32,059 bases of DNA from the NCBI GenBank assembly GCA_019314525.1, contig JAFCZD010000013.1, forward strand, positions 1 to 32,059. Reading direction: 5' to 3'. Source of the stretch: Deltaproteobacteria bacterium (GTDB lineage Bacteria; Myxococcota_A; Polyangia; GCA-2747355). The notes under the pieces were generated by a model. It worked only from the letters and a program-made list of their open reading frames with translations. It searched no databases and had not been told where the DNA came from. Below are positions 15,044 through 24,473 of the stretch, piece after piece (positions within the stretch are counted from its first letter, which is position 1; the number at the start of each line of letters is the position of its first letter). The position numbers were made by a program, and so were the translations under genes.

Positions 15044-18000
15044 GTGAGCCGTCTCGAGAGGCCAGGTCAAAGCTCGTGTAGCAACGCTGACACACCGGAC
15101 TTCGTCCAGCGTGGCAAGGTCTTGGTTGTCCAGCGCCAGTTTCGCGAGGCCGTCCGAGTGTGCCGCATCGGTCTGTTGGGTGAGCCTACCTGCGTTGAGG
15201 GGCGCTTGGTGCTTGGTATGGCGCTGATGGCCTTGGGGCGCTTCGAAGAAGTCCTCACGGAGATGCAAGCTGCCCTCGAGCTCGACAAGCATAACAGCAT
15301 GACCTATTTGCTGTGTGGAGAGGCGATGTTGCGCCGTGGCCAGAATGAACTCGCCCAGTCGACTCTCTTGAAAGCGCGCGAACTCGATCCACGGAACGAG
15401 AAGATCCTGCGACTCCTCGGCGAGGCAGAAGCTCGGATCTCTCTGAGTGAATTGTCCTCCTCGGACGAGAGTCTCAAGCCAGGTGAGCTGGATATTGGAG
15501 AATATGAGGTGTCTCTGCCGCTGATTCAAGCCGAGGAAGAGGATGATGAACGATATACGACGGCATCATGGCTTCCGCCCAAGCGTTCCCGGACGATGGC
15601 AGAGCGGTTTGATGACGGGGATACAGAGGTTGACGACGGACGGCGCAGCGTCCCCTCGGGCATCGTCCCACTGACCTGCGAGCAGGTCACGGGCGAGAGA
15701 ATTTCTCCAGAGGCAGAGGCGCTGCACGGGCCCAAGGCGACCAGCGAACTCACTGTCACCGCGACGGGCACCGACCTCTTGGATTTGACCCCTGCCGCCG
15801 GCTATGAGCCGGGGGGCGGATTCGGCGCCGAGCCCACGATCCCCGATTCGGGCTCTGTGACGGAGTTGGAAAGAGAGATGCCAGCACCGGAGATGCCAGC
15901 ACCGGAGATGCCAGCACCGGAGATGTCAGCACCGGAGATGCCAGCACCGGAGATGCCAGCACCGGAGATGCCAGCACCGGAGTTGCCAGCACTGGAGATG
16001 CCAGCACCGGAGATGCCAGCACCGGAGTTGCCAGCACTGGAGATGCCAGCACGGGAGTTGGTGGAGGAGTTGGTGGAAGAGTTGGTGGAGCGGCTACCCA
16101 ATGAGCCCACCGCCGAGGTGGTTTCGGGGGTGGCCCTTTGGCCGGCGGACCTGGATGAGAACCTGGATGAGAACCTGGCAGCAGCGGAGCCGCCCAGTGG
16201 TGAGATCACCAGCGAGTCGGGAGTGTTCGATGGGCGCGCCGCCCCATTTCGCGTTGACGGGACGGCTGAACTCTCAGATGCACCTAGCTGGCAGCGTCAA
16301 GATGGAGACCTTGGCCCAAATACGCCTGGTCCAGTGGACCTTTCTTTGCCCACCGCGCGGCTCCCCGATGATTTCCCCGACGCCTCCATCGTCTCTTCGC
16401 CTTTTGATCAGGTGCCCGACGCACCACGCATGCACCGCGCAGACGATCCAAGCGATCTGACCTACGACCTGCCACTTTCAGCGCTGGAGTTGCTCCCCGA
16501 AGACGAACTCAGTCGCGAGCACGCCCTTGATGAGGTTCTGAGTCCGCTCGATGAGCAGGAGCCTGCAGAGGTGAGCGAAGCCCTTCACGAGCCGCAGGGT
16601 GTGGATGAGGCGCCTCTCTACCTCGCCGAGCCTGCACCCATGGTCGATGAAGAGCTTCATGACGAGGACATCGGCTTTGAGGCCCCGGATGGAGGTGAGT
16701 TGCCCTTTGAGGGCGAGGATGCGGGGGCGCTCGTGGACGATGAAATCGAGGACCCGACGCCGGCGGGAGGCTCCCTTGAGCCGATCTCTGCCCCACTTCA
16801 TTTGGATGAGGAGCTTCCTGGCCTCGAGGACACCTCTGCGCCCAGGCGGCTGGACGAGGTGACCCCTCACTCGATTCCAAATGCGCCCTTGGATGCACCC
16901 CTTCACCTTGATGAGAGTGGCCCAGGTGCACCCGTCCCTTCTGCACCCGTCCCTTCTGCGGCACAAGATGAGCTTGGTGCGCCACAGGAGACTCATCTCC
17001 CTGGGAGTGCTCCAAGCCAATGGGGCTGGAACTCGGAGGAAGGGTCGTTTCCTCCCTCCATCGCTGTTCCATCGGCGCTCGATTCCGCGGAGATCGGCCT
17101 GGAGCCTCCCTCGGAGTCTCCCGAGAGTCATCCGCGGCGAACGGCCGCCATGCAAGACGACGGGCGCTTCATCCCTTTCATTGATGATGCGGCGGAGGGT
17201 ACCGGGGAGACGAAGGCCGGTGGGCGTCGGGATCGCAGTCAGGCGGGGCGCTACGGACATCGCAGTGACCCTGGCCGCTCTGGGCATCGTAGCAAGGTTG
17301 AGACCGGGGGGCGTGGGCACCGTAAAGAGGTTGGGCGCTCTGGAGCGCAGCCCTTCGACGACGGCTCCCTCGATGACTCGTTTCTGGATGAGGCTCGGCA
17401 ACGGCGGCGCCGCGCGCCCGTAGCGGCTGAGCGCACGACCTGGGTAACATTGGTCTTGGGTGAGTCGGGGCAGCAGCGCTGGGTACGAGGCGTGGCCGCT
17501 GCGTGCATCGTGCTGCTTGCCTTGGGAGGCGGCTTCCTCTTTCGCTCCTTGCGTATTGGGCATCAGGTAGAGCGCAAGCTGAAAGAAGGGCGTGCCTTGC
17601 TCAACCGTGGCAATTTGCGCGACTTTCAGCAGGCAGCCCAGCGCTTCGCCGACGTTGTTCGTGGCCGGAAAGAAGATGGCACAGCGAAGCTGAGGGTGGC
17701 GCGTGTGAACGCTGCGATCCCCTTCGAGTTTGGTGACGCCAACCCTGCGGCCTCGCGTGATGCGCCCAAGGGCAGCGAGGGTGGCGCGGTGCGGGCGGCC
17801 CTGTCGATCTATCAGCTCCTGGCTGAAGGCAAGCTCCGAGCTGCCGCTCGGAGTGCGTTCGATGCACGAGAACAGCACAAAAAGAGCGCCAGAATTCACT
17901 ACCTCTCAGGGCGGGTCTTTCTGCTCGAGGGGCGCACTGAGTCTGCGTCTCGCGATTTGGCCCGGGCTGTAGAACTCAACCCGCGTGATTGCCAGGCCAT

Positions 18001-19783
18001 GGCCTGGGTGGGCATGGTCCAACTCGAAATGGGTCATCCAGAGGAGGCCTCCAAGTGGTTCGAGAAGACATTGCGGCACAACCCAGATCATGTGACCAGC
18101 CATCTCGGACGCGCGAGGGTGTTGCTCTCCCAGCGTCATCTGGCCGAGGCTGACGTATTACTCAGCGAGATTTCCAGCGGGAAATACCGGAGCCACGCTT
18201 CCCGTGGACAGCGGGGCTGGGCACTGGCGTTGAGGGCCAAGGTCAAGGCTCAGGAGAAGAAGATCCGACCCGCGCGGGCGTTTGTCGAGAAGGCGAGGGG
18301 CAGCGCGCCCACCAGCGATCCTGCGTTCTATGATCTGTTGGCTGATGTGCTGATCGACCTTTTTCAGCTGGGATCCGCAGAGAGGATGGCCAAGCGGTCG
18401 GAGAAGGTTATGGGGGACCGGCCCCACCCACGTATCGCCCAGGCCCGCATCTTTTTGCTCCAGGGGCGTGCCAAGGCTGCCTGGCGGGCCAGCAGAGCGT
18501 TGGACTCCGAGGCGTCAGCGCTGCTCAAAGCACGAATTCAGCTCGAGTTAGGCAACATCTCTGATGCCCGTCGGTCCATCGAGGGGGTGCTCAAACGCAC
18601 CAAGAGCGTGGAAGCTGAGCTGACGATGGCTCGTGTGCTGGCCGCCGAAGGGAGGCTCGAAGAAGCGCAGAGCGGGCTAAAGGCGCTCTCAAGCGCTCAC
18701 CCCAAAGATGGCCGTGTGTTGACGGCACTTGGAGCGCTCTTCCTGCGACAGAGGCGCTACGACGAGGCCAAGGACCACTTCACCCGTGCTTCCAGGTATG
18801 ACCGCACGGCGCTGGGGGCCAAGCTCGGCTTGGCAGATGTCTTGTTGGCTCGTGGCGAGTTCCAGAGGGCTCACGAAACGTTGAACGAGGAGCATCGTAC
18901 CCATCCATGGTTCGTGCCCATCAACAAGAAGCTGGCATGGCTCGATATCGGCAGCATGAACCTTTCAGAGGCGAAATCTAATCTGCAGCGCGTGCTCAAG
19001 GCCGTGTCCGGAGATATGGAGGCGCAGCTGATGTTGGTGGAGGTGTTGACGCTTCAACGCGACTTCGGGGCGGCCAGCCGCGAGTTGGAGCAGGCACGAG
19101 GCGGGGCGGCGCCTGCCGTAGCGCTCGCCGAGGGGCGCTTGGCCTTGGCCCAGGAGGAGGCGAGGCTAGCCATCAGCAAGCTCGAGGTCGCCTGCCAAAC
19201 AGGAAAAAATCCTGCTTCGTTGGTTCTCTTGGCGCGTGCGTATGGCTTCGAGACCAAAGGCAAAGTTGCCTCGCTCTCTCGTTATCGGGCCACCTTTGGA
19301 AAACTGCCCGAGTGGAGTCAGGCCCGGGGAGTGCTGGCGTTGGCCCAAGGGCGGCCCCGCCGCGCAGCCTCTGAGTTCTCCAAGGCGGTCTCACTGCTGC
19401 GCAGCAACCCACGTTCACCACGAGATGTGGCTCACCTTCATATTAACTGGGCGCAGGCGCTCCAAGAGGATGGTCGCCCTGAGGAGGCTCTCAAGAAGTT
19501 GAAGGAAGCCCGACGAATATGTCGAGGATGTTACCTGGGTTATTACCGGGAGGGGCTGGTTCGTGACGAGCTAGAGCAGCCCGCCGCGGCCATCAGCGCC
19601 CTGGGCAAGGCTGTGGAGTTGGCCCCACGATTTCGTGATAGCTACTACTGGCTGGGCAAGATCCACGCTGATCGCGGCAAGACCAAGGACGCGCAGGACG
19701 CTTACGCAAAATACCTGAAGCTCAACCCCCCAAGCGCTGAAGCGGAAGAGGTGCGGGAAGCGCTGCGAGACCTTCGGCGCTGA
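15044..19783 (+). CDS. Giant TPR protein with central transmembrane helix
   Basis: GTG 15044 is the start because AAGGAG lies 5 bases upstream; the open frame extends to 15008 without a ribosome site. The product has 1,579 residues. Residues ~17-132 hold about three TPR units (AVRVCRIGLLGEPTCVEGRL and following). Residues ~135-800 are acidic, Pro-rich and low in complexity, including twelve EMPAP-type pentapeptides (278-337). A basic Gly/Arg/His stretch comes near 730-770. A single membrane helix follows at ~814-838 (VAAACIVLLALGGGFLF). From ~860 to the end runs a long array of TPRs (YLSGRVFLLEGRTESASRDL and many more). The two TPR regions would lie on opposite sides of the inner membrane. 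TPRs scaffold protein complexes; the partner is unknown. It has its own promoter and ends in a convergent gap. Confidence 0.85.
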   Translation: MSRLERPGQSSCSNADTPDFVQRGKVLVVQRQFREAVRVCRIGLLGEPTCVEGRLVLGMALMALGRFEEVLTEMQAALELDKHNSMTYLLCGEAMLRRGQNELAQSTLLKARELDPRNEKILRLLGEAEARISLSELSSSDESLKPGELDIGEYEVSLPLIQAEEEDDERYTTASWLPPKRSRTMAERFDDGDTEVDDGRRSVPSGIVPLTCEQVTGERISPEAEALHGPKATSELTVTATGTDLLDLTPAAGYEPGGGFGAEPTIPDSGSVTELEREMPAPEMPAPEMPAPEMSAPEMPAPEMPAPEMPAPELPALEMPAPEMPAPELPALEMPARELVEELVEELVERLPNEPTAEVVSGVALWPADLDENLDENLAAAEPPSGEITSESGVFDGRAAPFRVDGTAELSDAPSWQRQDGDLGPNTPGPVDLSLPTARLPDDFPDASIVSSPFDQVPDAPRMHRADDPSDLTYDLPLSALELLPEDELSREHALDEVLSPLDEQEPAEVSEALHEPQGVDEAPLYLAEPAPMVDEELHDEDIGFEAPDGGELPFEGEDAGALVDDEIEDPTPAGGSLEPISAPLHLDEELPGLEDTSAPRRLDEVTPHSIPNAPLDAPLHLDESGPGAPVPSAPVPSAAQDELGAPQETHLPGSAPSQWGWNSEEGSFPPSIAVPSALDSAEIGLEPPSESPESHPRRTAAMQDDGRFIPFIDDAAEGTGETKAGGRRDRSQAGRYGHRSDPGRSGHRSKVETGGRGHRKEVGRSGAQPFDDGSLDDSFLDEARQRRRRAPVAAERTTWVTLVLGESGQQRWVRGVAAACIVLLALGGGFLFRSLRIGHQVERKLKEGRALLNRGNLRDFQQAAQRFADVVRGRKEDGTAKLRVARVNAAIPFEFGDANPAASRDAPKGSEGGAVRAALSIYQLLAEGKLRAAARSAFDAREQHKKSARIHYLSGRVFLLEGRTESASRDLARAVELNPRDCQAMAWVGMVQLEMGHPEEASKWFEKTLRHNPDHVTSHLGRARVLLSQRHLAEADVLLSEISSGKYRSHASRGQRGWALALRAKVKAQEKKIRPARAFVEKARGSAPTSDPAFYDLLADVLIDLFQLGSAERMAKRSEKVMGDRPHPRIAQARIFLLQGRAKAAWRASRALDSEASALLKARIQLELGNISDARRSIEGVLKRTKSVEAELTMARVLAAEGRLEEAQSGLKALSSAHPKDGRVLTALGALFLRQRRYDEAKDHFTRASRYDRTALGAKLGLADVLLARGEFQRAHETLNEEHRTHPWFVPINKKLAWLDIGSMNLSEAKSNLQRVLKAVSGDMEAQLMLVEVLTLQRDFGAASRELEQARGGAAPAVALAEGRLALAQEEARLAISKLEVACQTGKNPASLVLLARAYGFETKGKVASLSRYRATFGKLPEWSQARGVLALAQGRPRRAASEFSKAVSLLRSNPRSPRDVAHLHINWAQALQEDGRPEEALKKLKEARRICRGCYLGYYREGLVRDELEQPAAAISALGKAVELAPRFRDSYYWLGKIHADRGKTKDAQDAYAKYLKLNPPSAEAEEVREALRDLRR
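15875..16054 (+). repeat. Twelve 15-bp in-frame repeats (EMPAP)
   Basis: Twelve consecutive 15-bp units based on GAGATGCCAGCACCG encode EMPAP, with variants EMSAP (unit 4), ELPAL (units 8 and 11) and EMPAR (unit 12). Several units are identical at the DNA level, which points to recent expansion. The shared ELPAL-EMPAP order in units 8-9 and 11-12 suggests block duplication. Confidence 0.95.
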
Positions 19784-19788
19784 GGTAG

Positions 19789-19839
19789 TGAGCAGGTACC
19801 GCAGCGAGCAACGCCGCTATCGCGCAAGATCAGGTCTAG
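19789..19839 (-). repeat. 51-bp dispersed element, copy 2
   Basis: Reverse complement of the element at 9186-9236, 46/51 identical. It fills almost the whole gap between the stops of the TPR gene (19783) and glgC (19836), and its last four bases run into the glgC stop codon. The gap, like that of copy 1, lies between convergent genes. Confidence 0.9.
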
Positions 19840-21098
19840 CCGAATGAGTATTCCTTGGGGATGACAACGATGGCTTCGTCGCTGACGTGCAGGCCGCGGG
19901 CGCGGTCTTCGTCGAGGTCGTGCCCAATCTTCGTATTGGGTGGGATCGTGACATATTTGTCGACGATGGTGCGGCGAAGGCTGCAGTGGCGGCCCACCTC
20001 GACACCATCCATCAAGATCGAGTCTTTAACCTCTGAGAAGCTATTAATGCGCACCTTGGGGAAGAGTACGCTGCGCTGGATGTGACCACCGCTGATGATG
20101 CACCCTGGAGACACCAAGGAGTCCGTCGCGAACCCCATGCGGTCGCCTTCATCAGAGAAGACGAACTTTGCCGGGGGCATGGGTCGCAAGGTGGAGTGGA
20201 TCGGCCAGCGGTAGTTGTAGAGGTTGAGCACGGGCTTGACGGAGGTCAGGTCAAAATGAGCTTCGATGAAGGCCTCTAGGGTTCCAACATCTTTCCAATA
20301 GCCGCGTTCATCCTCGTTCATGCCCGGGACTTCATTGTCGAGGAAGTTGTAGACGTACACGGGCTGCTGGGGGAAGAGCATGGGCACGATGTCGCGTCCG
20401 AAATCATGCACCGAATCGTTGCTCTCTGCGTCCTCCTTGAGGGCCTTTCGAAGCACCTCAGGAGTGAAGATATAGTTGCCCATGGAGGCCAAACACCAAC
20501 CAGGTCGGCCAGGGATCTCCTTCGGGGTTGTTGGCTTCTCCTCGAATCCCACCATGCGCCAGTTCTCGTCGATTTCGATCACCCCAAAGGCTTGGGATTG
20601 CTCAGAGGGAACTGGGAGAGCTGCCACGGTCATGCCGGCCTTGCGCTGGATATGTGTGTTGAGCATCTGCCGCACGTCCATGCGGTAGATATGGTCCCCC
20701 CCGAAGACGCACACATAGTCAGGGTTCTCTTCAATGACGACGTTGTAGCTCTGATGTAACGCGTCTGCGGAGCCTCGGAACCACTGCTTGCCCAAGCGTT
20801 GTTGTGCGGGGACAGGCTCGACGTAGTGGTCTACCATCGAAGAGAGTCGCCAGCCGCGTGCGATATGGCTGAGCAGCGAGTCGCTCTTGTATTGCGTCAG
20901 GACCTTGATGCGATGGATCCCAGAGTTGACGAAATTGCTCAATACGAAGTCGATAATGCGAAAGCTGCCACCAAAAGGCACGGCGGGCTTGGCGCGGTCC
21001 GCTGTGAGAGGCCACAAGCGCGTTCCTTCACCTCCGGCGAGGACGACGGCGAGAATGCGTGGGCGCGGACCGAGTGCGAAAGATGAGTGCTGAGTCAT
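19836..21098 (-). CDS. glgC: Glucose-1-phosphate adenylyltransferase
   Basis: ATG 21098 was chosen because AAAGGGGGG lies about 6 bases upstream; the frame is open 17 codons further. The 420-residue protein has the ADP-glucose pyrophosphorylase loop [15 protein letters not shown] with [10 protein letters not shown], the GDHIYRMD metal site, the VGFEEKP substrate loop and [11 protein letters not shown]-terminal beta-helix follows ([19 protein letters not shown]). It makes ADP-glucose from glucose-1-phosphate and ATP, the committed step of bacterial glycogen synthesis, normally under allosteric control by glycolytic intermediates. No other glycogen genes are present; the upstream neighbour is a Ser/Thr kinase, with an 86-base gap. 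Length and motifs are typical. Confidence 0.96.
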   Translation of the reverse strand: MTQHSSFALGPRPRILAVVLAGGEGTRLWPLTADRAKPAVPFGGSFRIIDFVLSNFVNSGIHRIKVLTQYKSDSLLSHIARGWRLSSMVDHYVEPVPAQQRLGKQWFRGSADALHQSYNVVIEENPDYVCVFGGDHIYRMDVRQMLNTHIQRKAGMTVAALPVPSEQSQAFGVIEIDENWRMVGFEEKPTTPKEIPGRPGWCLASMGNYIFTPEVLRKALKEDAESNDSVHDFGRDIVPMLFPQQPVYVYNFLDNEVPGMNEDERGYWKDVGTLEAFIEAHFDLTSVKPVLNLYNYRWPIHSTLRPMPPAKFVFSDEGDRMGFATDSLVSPGCIISGGHIQRSVLFPKVRINSFSEVKDSILMDGVEVGRHCSLRRTIVDKYVTIPPNTKIGHDLDEDRARGLHVSDEAIVVIPKEYSFG

Positions 21099-21184
21099 CG
21101 TTTCCCCCCTTTCTTTGGCGACATGGCCACCTATTGCGTTAGAGCTCACCTATTGCGTTACAGCCCACTGGAGGCCGCATGGGC

Positions 21185-22612
21185 CTATTTGGGGTAGATG
21201 ATATCGTGGTTCTTTTCTTCAGGCTCACTGCCGAGCATGCCCATGGAGTGCAGGACGAAGATCGTCGCTGCGCCAAGCAAGATGAAGAGCGTCACGGCCG
21301 TTACGGCTCCCTTCCAACGTTTGGGTGGCTTGCTCTTGGGCTCTTCGGGCAATCGGAATCCCTCGTTGGTTTGTCCCCCTTCGAGCACTCCCTCAAGGGG
21401 GGTGACCTCTGGGAGCAGGTCCTGCTGGAAGTCCTGCACTTGGAAGTCGGCGTCGGGCTGGGACTCTTCTGACTTGCCATCAATGGCAGGGAGTTCGCTG
21501 GTCCAAATGCGTGGATCGATGAAATCCTGCGGGTTGAGCGGGCCTGCCCCCTCCGATGAGTCTTTCTCCTTCGCCTCAGCGTTCGGATCGAAGTCCGAGC
21601 TGTCCAAAGAGGTGAACTTGAGCACCTCCTCATGGATCAGCTGGTTGATCACCCGACCTCTGACACGGGTGTTGGGTGGCTTTCTCTCCCCACGCTCGGT
21701 GAGACAGCGGCGTACCATGGTGGCGATGTCGCGGCTCGTGACCTTCATGCCACGGGCGAAGAGAAATTGCGCGAGCGCTTCTTGCATCTCGTAGGCGTGC
21801 TGGAAGCGGTGGTCTGGATCGCGGGCGAGGGCACGCTGCACGATCTGGTTGAGCTCCGCTGGCACAGCGGGGTTGATCGTAGAGAGCGAGGGGATCTTCG
21901 CTTGGCGGACCAACTCAACGGTTTGGTAGTCGGTCTCTCCATAGAAGAGCCGCCGACCCGTGAGCAACTCGAAGAGGATAATGCCGGAAGCGAAGATGTC
22001 GGCTCGGTGATCAACGGGCGCGCCGCTGGCCACCTCTGGTGAGAGGTAGGAGAACTTTCCCTTCACCACACCGGGATCTGTGTTCTCCAGCTGGCTGGCA
22101 GCCTTGGCCAGACCAAAGTCCACGAGCTTGATTTCGCCATTACGGGAGAGAAGAATATTGGGCGGGCTCACGTCGCGATGGACGATTTGCAGCGGGCTGT
22201 TGTCGTCGGGGCTGAGCATATCATGGGCGTAGCCCAGGCCCTTGCAGACCTCCATCAGGATGAAGATGGCCTTCTCCATCGAGACAGGCTCGTTGAGCCG
22301 ACGCATGGTCTCGTTGACGGTGCGCAGATTTGGCCCGTCAACATACTCCATGACGATAAAGTAGGTGTCGCCCGAACGGCCGATGTCAAAGACATGAACG
22401 ATATTAGCATGGTCCAAGTAGAGGCTCAGGCGAGCCTCATCAAGGAACATGGCGACGAATTTCTTGTTCTTGGTGAGATGGGGAAGGATGCGCTTGATGG
22501 CAACCTTCTTCTTCATCCCCTGCATCAGCTCGGCTTCGGCGCGATAGATCTCGGCCATGCCGCCGCTGTCCAGCTTGTCGATGATGCGATATTTTTGTTC
22601 GGGACCGCGCAT
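21185..22612 (-). CDS. Membrane-anchored Hanks-type Ser/Thr protein kinase
   Basis: The 475-residue protein begins with a kinase domain: glycine loop DSGGMAEIYRA, VAIK lysine 40, HRD at 145-147 (HRDVSPPNILL), DFG aspartate 165 and SPE at the activation segment's end (YLSPEVASG). All catalytic residues are intact. The VSPPN variant of the catalytic loop is frequent in myxobacterial kinases. A low-complexity acidic linker (~330-425) leads to one transmembrane helix (GAVTAVTLFILLGAATIFVL) and a short ~20-residue tail, so the kinase is cytoplasmic with no sensor domain outside. PASTA repeats are absent. It lies between a DksA-like gene and glgC on the same strand; a link to glycogen metabolism is only suggested by position. 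Confidence 0.93.
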   Translation of the reverse strand: MRGPEQKYRIIDKLDSGGMAEIYRAEAELMQGMKKKVAIKRILPHLTKNKKFVAMFLDEARLSLYLDHANIVHVFDIGRSGDTYFIVMEYVDGPNLRTVNETMRRLNEPVSMEKAIFILMEVCKGLGYAHDMLSPDDNSPLQIVHRDVSPPNILLSRNGEIKLVDFGLAKAASQLENTDPGVVKGKFSYLSPEVASGAPVDHRADIFASGIILFELLTGRRLFYGETDYQTVELVRQAKIPSLSTINPAVPAELNQIVQRALARDPDHRFQHAYEMQEALAQFLFARGMKVTSRDIATMVRRCLTERGERKPPNTRVRGRVINQLIHEEVLKFTSLDSSDFDPNAEAKEKDSSEGAGPLNPQDFIDPRIWTSELPAIDGKSEESQPDADFQVQDFQQDLLPEVTPLEGVLEGGQTNEGFRLPEEPKSKPPKRWKGAVTAVTLFILLGAATIFVLHSMGMLGSEPEEKNHDIIYPK

Positions 22613-22766
22613 GCTTTGGGCTTACTTTACCCCACAGCGAAGCCGCCACACTACCGTCTTTAGTGGCTAGCCTCCGTCTGTTTACCAATCAAAGATGACT
22701 GGAATTCTACCCCTTCCACGCCTACGACTCCAGCAGAAGCGATTAAATACTCGCCAATTTATCGTG

Positions 22767-23159
22767 TTACTCGGGAGACGAGTTGTCCTCAGCTCCGGTG
22801 AGCTGACGTTCGTTCTCCTCCGCCTCTTCCTTACAGGCGATGCAGTAGTTGGTGACAGGGCGCACCAGTAACCTCTTGAAGGCAATGGGCTCACCGCACT
22901 CTTCGCACTCATCGATGGTCCCATCGTTGAGGCGGGCGATGGCGTCACGTACCTTGATCAGCAGCTTGCGTTCACGATCCCGCAGGCGCAGGTGGGTGGA
23001 AACAAGCTCTTCGCTGTTGGATTGATCAATGGAGTCTCGCCCTTGGTCACCCGCGCCCTCACGGCTGAGGTCAAAGGTGTTGCGTGCGGCGGCGAGAATG
23101 CGCTGTTCTTCCTGGACCAGCGCCTCCTGCAGTTGCTTCTGCTCGTTTTCGTTTAGCAT
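22767..23159 (-). CDS. DksA/TraR-family zinc-finger protein
   Basis: From ATG 23159 the 130-residue product has a predicted coiled coil (NENEQKQLQEALVQEEQRIL), a second helix (HLRLRDRERKLLIKVRDAI), then a four-cysteine zinc finger CEEC...CIAC with 17 residues between pairs, as in DksA. DksA-type proteins insert the coiled coil into the RNA polymerase secondary channel and, with ppGpp, reset transcription of growth genes. The acidic tip that E. coli DksA uses is not clearly recognisable, so function should be called family-level. An upstream extension to 23282 is open but overlaps clpX and has no ribosome site. The gene follows clpX by 50 bases on the same strand. Confidence 0.85.
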   Translation of the reverse strand: MLNENEQKQLQEALVQEEQRILAAARNTFDLSREGAGDQGRDSIDQSNSEELVSTHLRLRDRERKLLIKVRDAIARLNDGTIDECEECGEPIAFKRLLVRPVTNYCIACKEEAEENERQLTGAEDNSSPE

Positions 23160-23209
23160 CCAGATGATGGTAGGTGTGCCTCCGAGGGATGTCAACGCGG
23201 TCTTGACCC

Positions 23210-24409
23210 TCAGCTCGCCCGCATTTTTCGTATGAGCCGTGGTTGCGCACGTTCTTGGATGGTGTCTGTGTCCACCACACACTCAGCGACGTCCTCGAGA
23301 GAAGGCAGCTCGTACATCACGTCGAGCATGACCTCTTCGATGATCGAGCGGAGGCCGCGTGCTCCAGAGCGGCGTTGGAAGGCCTCAGTGGCCATGGCGT
23401 GCATAGCGCCTTCCGTCACCTCTAGCCGCACACCATCCATCGAGAGCAGGTACTGGTATTGGCGCAGGAGCGCGTTCTTGGGGCGCCAGAGGATTTCCAC
23501 CAAGTTTTCGACGTCGAGATCGTCGCAAGCGGTCACCACGGGGATGCGGCCGATGAACTCTGGGATCAGGCCAAACTTGATCAGATCCTCATGGCGCACG
23601 CGGGAGCGCAGCTCGTTGAGATCATCGAGCTTGCGCTCGGTCTTCGCGCCAAAGCCGATGTTCTGGCCCCCGAGCCGCTGCCTCACCATCTCCTCGATGC
23701 CCTTGAAAGACCCCGTGAGAATGAAGAGCACGTGGGTTGTGTCGACCTGGATCAAGTCCTGTTGGGGCCGATTTCGGGCTCCACCCTCGGGGCTGATGGA
23801 GGCCTTGCGCCCCTCGAGGAGCTTGAGCAGGGCTTGTTGTACGCCCTCACCAGAGACGTCACGGCTCATGGATGGCGCGCTGCCGCGGCGGGCCAGCTTG
23901 TCGATTTCATCAATACAGATGATACCGCGTACCGCCTGGCTCATATCATCATTCGCTGCTTGATAGAGCGTCTTGATGATGCTCTCGACATCTTCGCCCA
24001 CATAGCCAGCTTCAGTGAGGGCGGTGGCGTCGGCCATGGCGAAGGGCACATCGAGCTTACGAGCCAGGGCCTGGGCCAGGAGTGTCTTTCCGCAGCCTGT
24101 GGGGCCCAAGAGCAAGATATTACCCTTGGCCAACTCCACATCCCCTGGGCGTATTCGGTAGGAAATGCGCTTGTAGTGGTTGTAGACGGCTACGGAGAGG
24201 ACGTGTTTGGCGCGGGTTTGGCCGACCACATAGCGGTCGAGATACTCCTGCACCTCCTGCGGCTTGGGGTACTGGGCCGCAGCAGGTTCTTCGTCCTGGC
24301 GGATGATGTCATCGCAAAGAGTAACGCACTCATCGCAGATGAATACATTCGGTCCGCTGATGAGCTTGCGTACCTCGGAGCGACGCTTTCCGCAAAATGA
24401 GCACGCCAT
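23210..24409 (-). CDS. clpX: ATP-dependent Clp protease ATP-binding subunit ClpX
   Basis: ATG 24409 has AGAGGGG about 8 bases upstream; the longer frame to 24592 is non-homologous. The 399 residues start with the ClpX zinc finger (CSFCGKRRSEVRKLI, ICDECV). The AAA+ core follows: Walker A GPTGCGKT, pore loop GYVGED, Walker B IICIDEID, RDVSGEGVQQALLKLLEG, the ClpP-docking IGF loop (GGQNIGFGA), and sensor-2 region RSGARGLRSIIEEVMLD. ClpX unfolds tagged proteins and feeds them to ClpP. clpP is not next to it, unlike the common clpP-clpX order; instead a DUF3108 gene precedes and a DksA-like gene follows, all on the minus strand. Confidence 0.97.
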   Translation of the reverse strand: MACSFCGKRRSEVRKLISGPNVFICDECVTLCDDIIRQDEEPAAAQYPKPQEVQEYLDRYVVGQTRAKHVLSVAVYNHYKRISYRIRPGDVELAKGNILLLGPTGCGKTLLAQALARKLDVPFAMADATALTEAGYVGEDVESIIKTLYQAANDDMSQAVRGIICIDEIDKLARRGSAPSMSRDVSGEGVQQALLKLLEGRKASISPEGGARNRPQQDLIQVDTTHVLFILTGSFKGIEEMVRQRLGGQNIGFGAKTERKLDDLNELRSRVRHEDLIKFGLIPEFIGRIPVVTACDDLDVENLVEILWRPKNALLRQYQYLLSMDGVRLEVTEGAMHAMATEAFQRRSGARGLRSIIEEVMLDVMYELPSLEDVAECVVDTDTIQERAQPRLIRKMRAS

Positions 24410-24473
24410 CTCCTGCACCCCTCTAGTGTGGCACAACCTTGGCGCGTAATCGATAGGAGTCAGGCGGACATCT

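Noticed and set aside
15875-16054. Regular 15-bp repeats considered as CRISPR or phase-variable non-coding array
   Set aside because: Units are directly adjacent without spacers and remain in frame within a large ORF, so they are coding tandem repeats.
16478-17899. 473-codon minus-strand frame inside the TPR gene
   Set aside because: It lies opposite a continuous 1,579-residue protein and encodes no identifiable domain.
23160-23282. Upstream extension of the DksA-like protein into clpX
   Set aside because: The added residues overlap the clpX coding end, are not family-like, and no ribosome site supports them.
23459-24400. 313-codon plus-strand frame opposite clpX
   Set aside because: ClpX motifs on the minus strand are complete; the plus frame is a codon-phase shadow.
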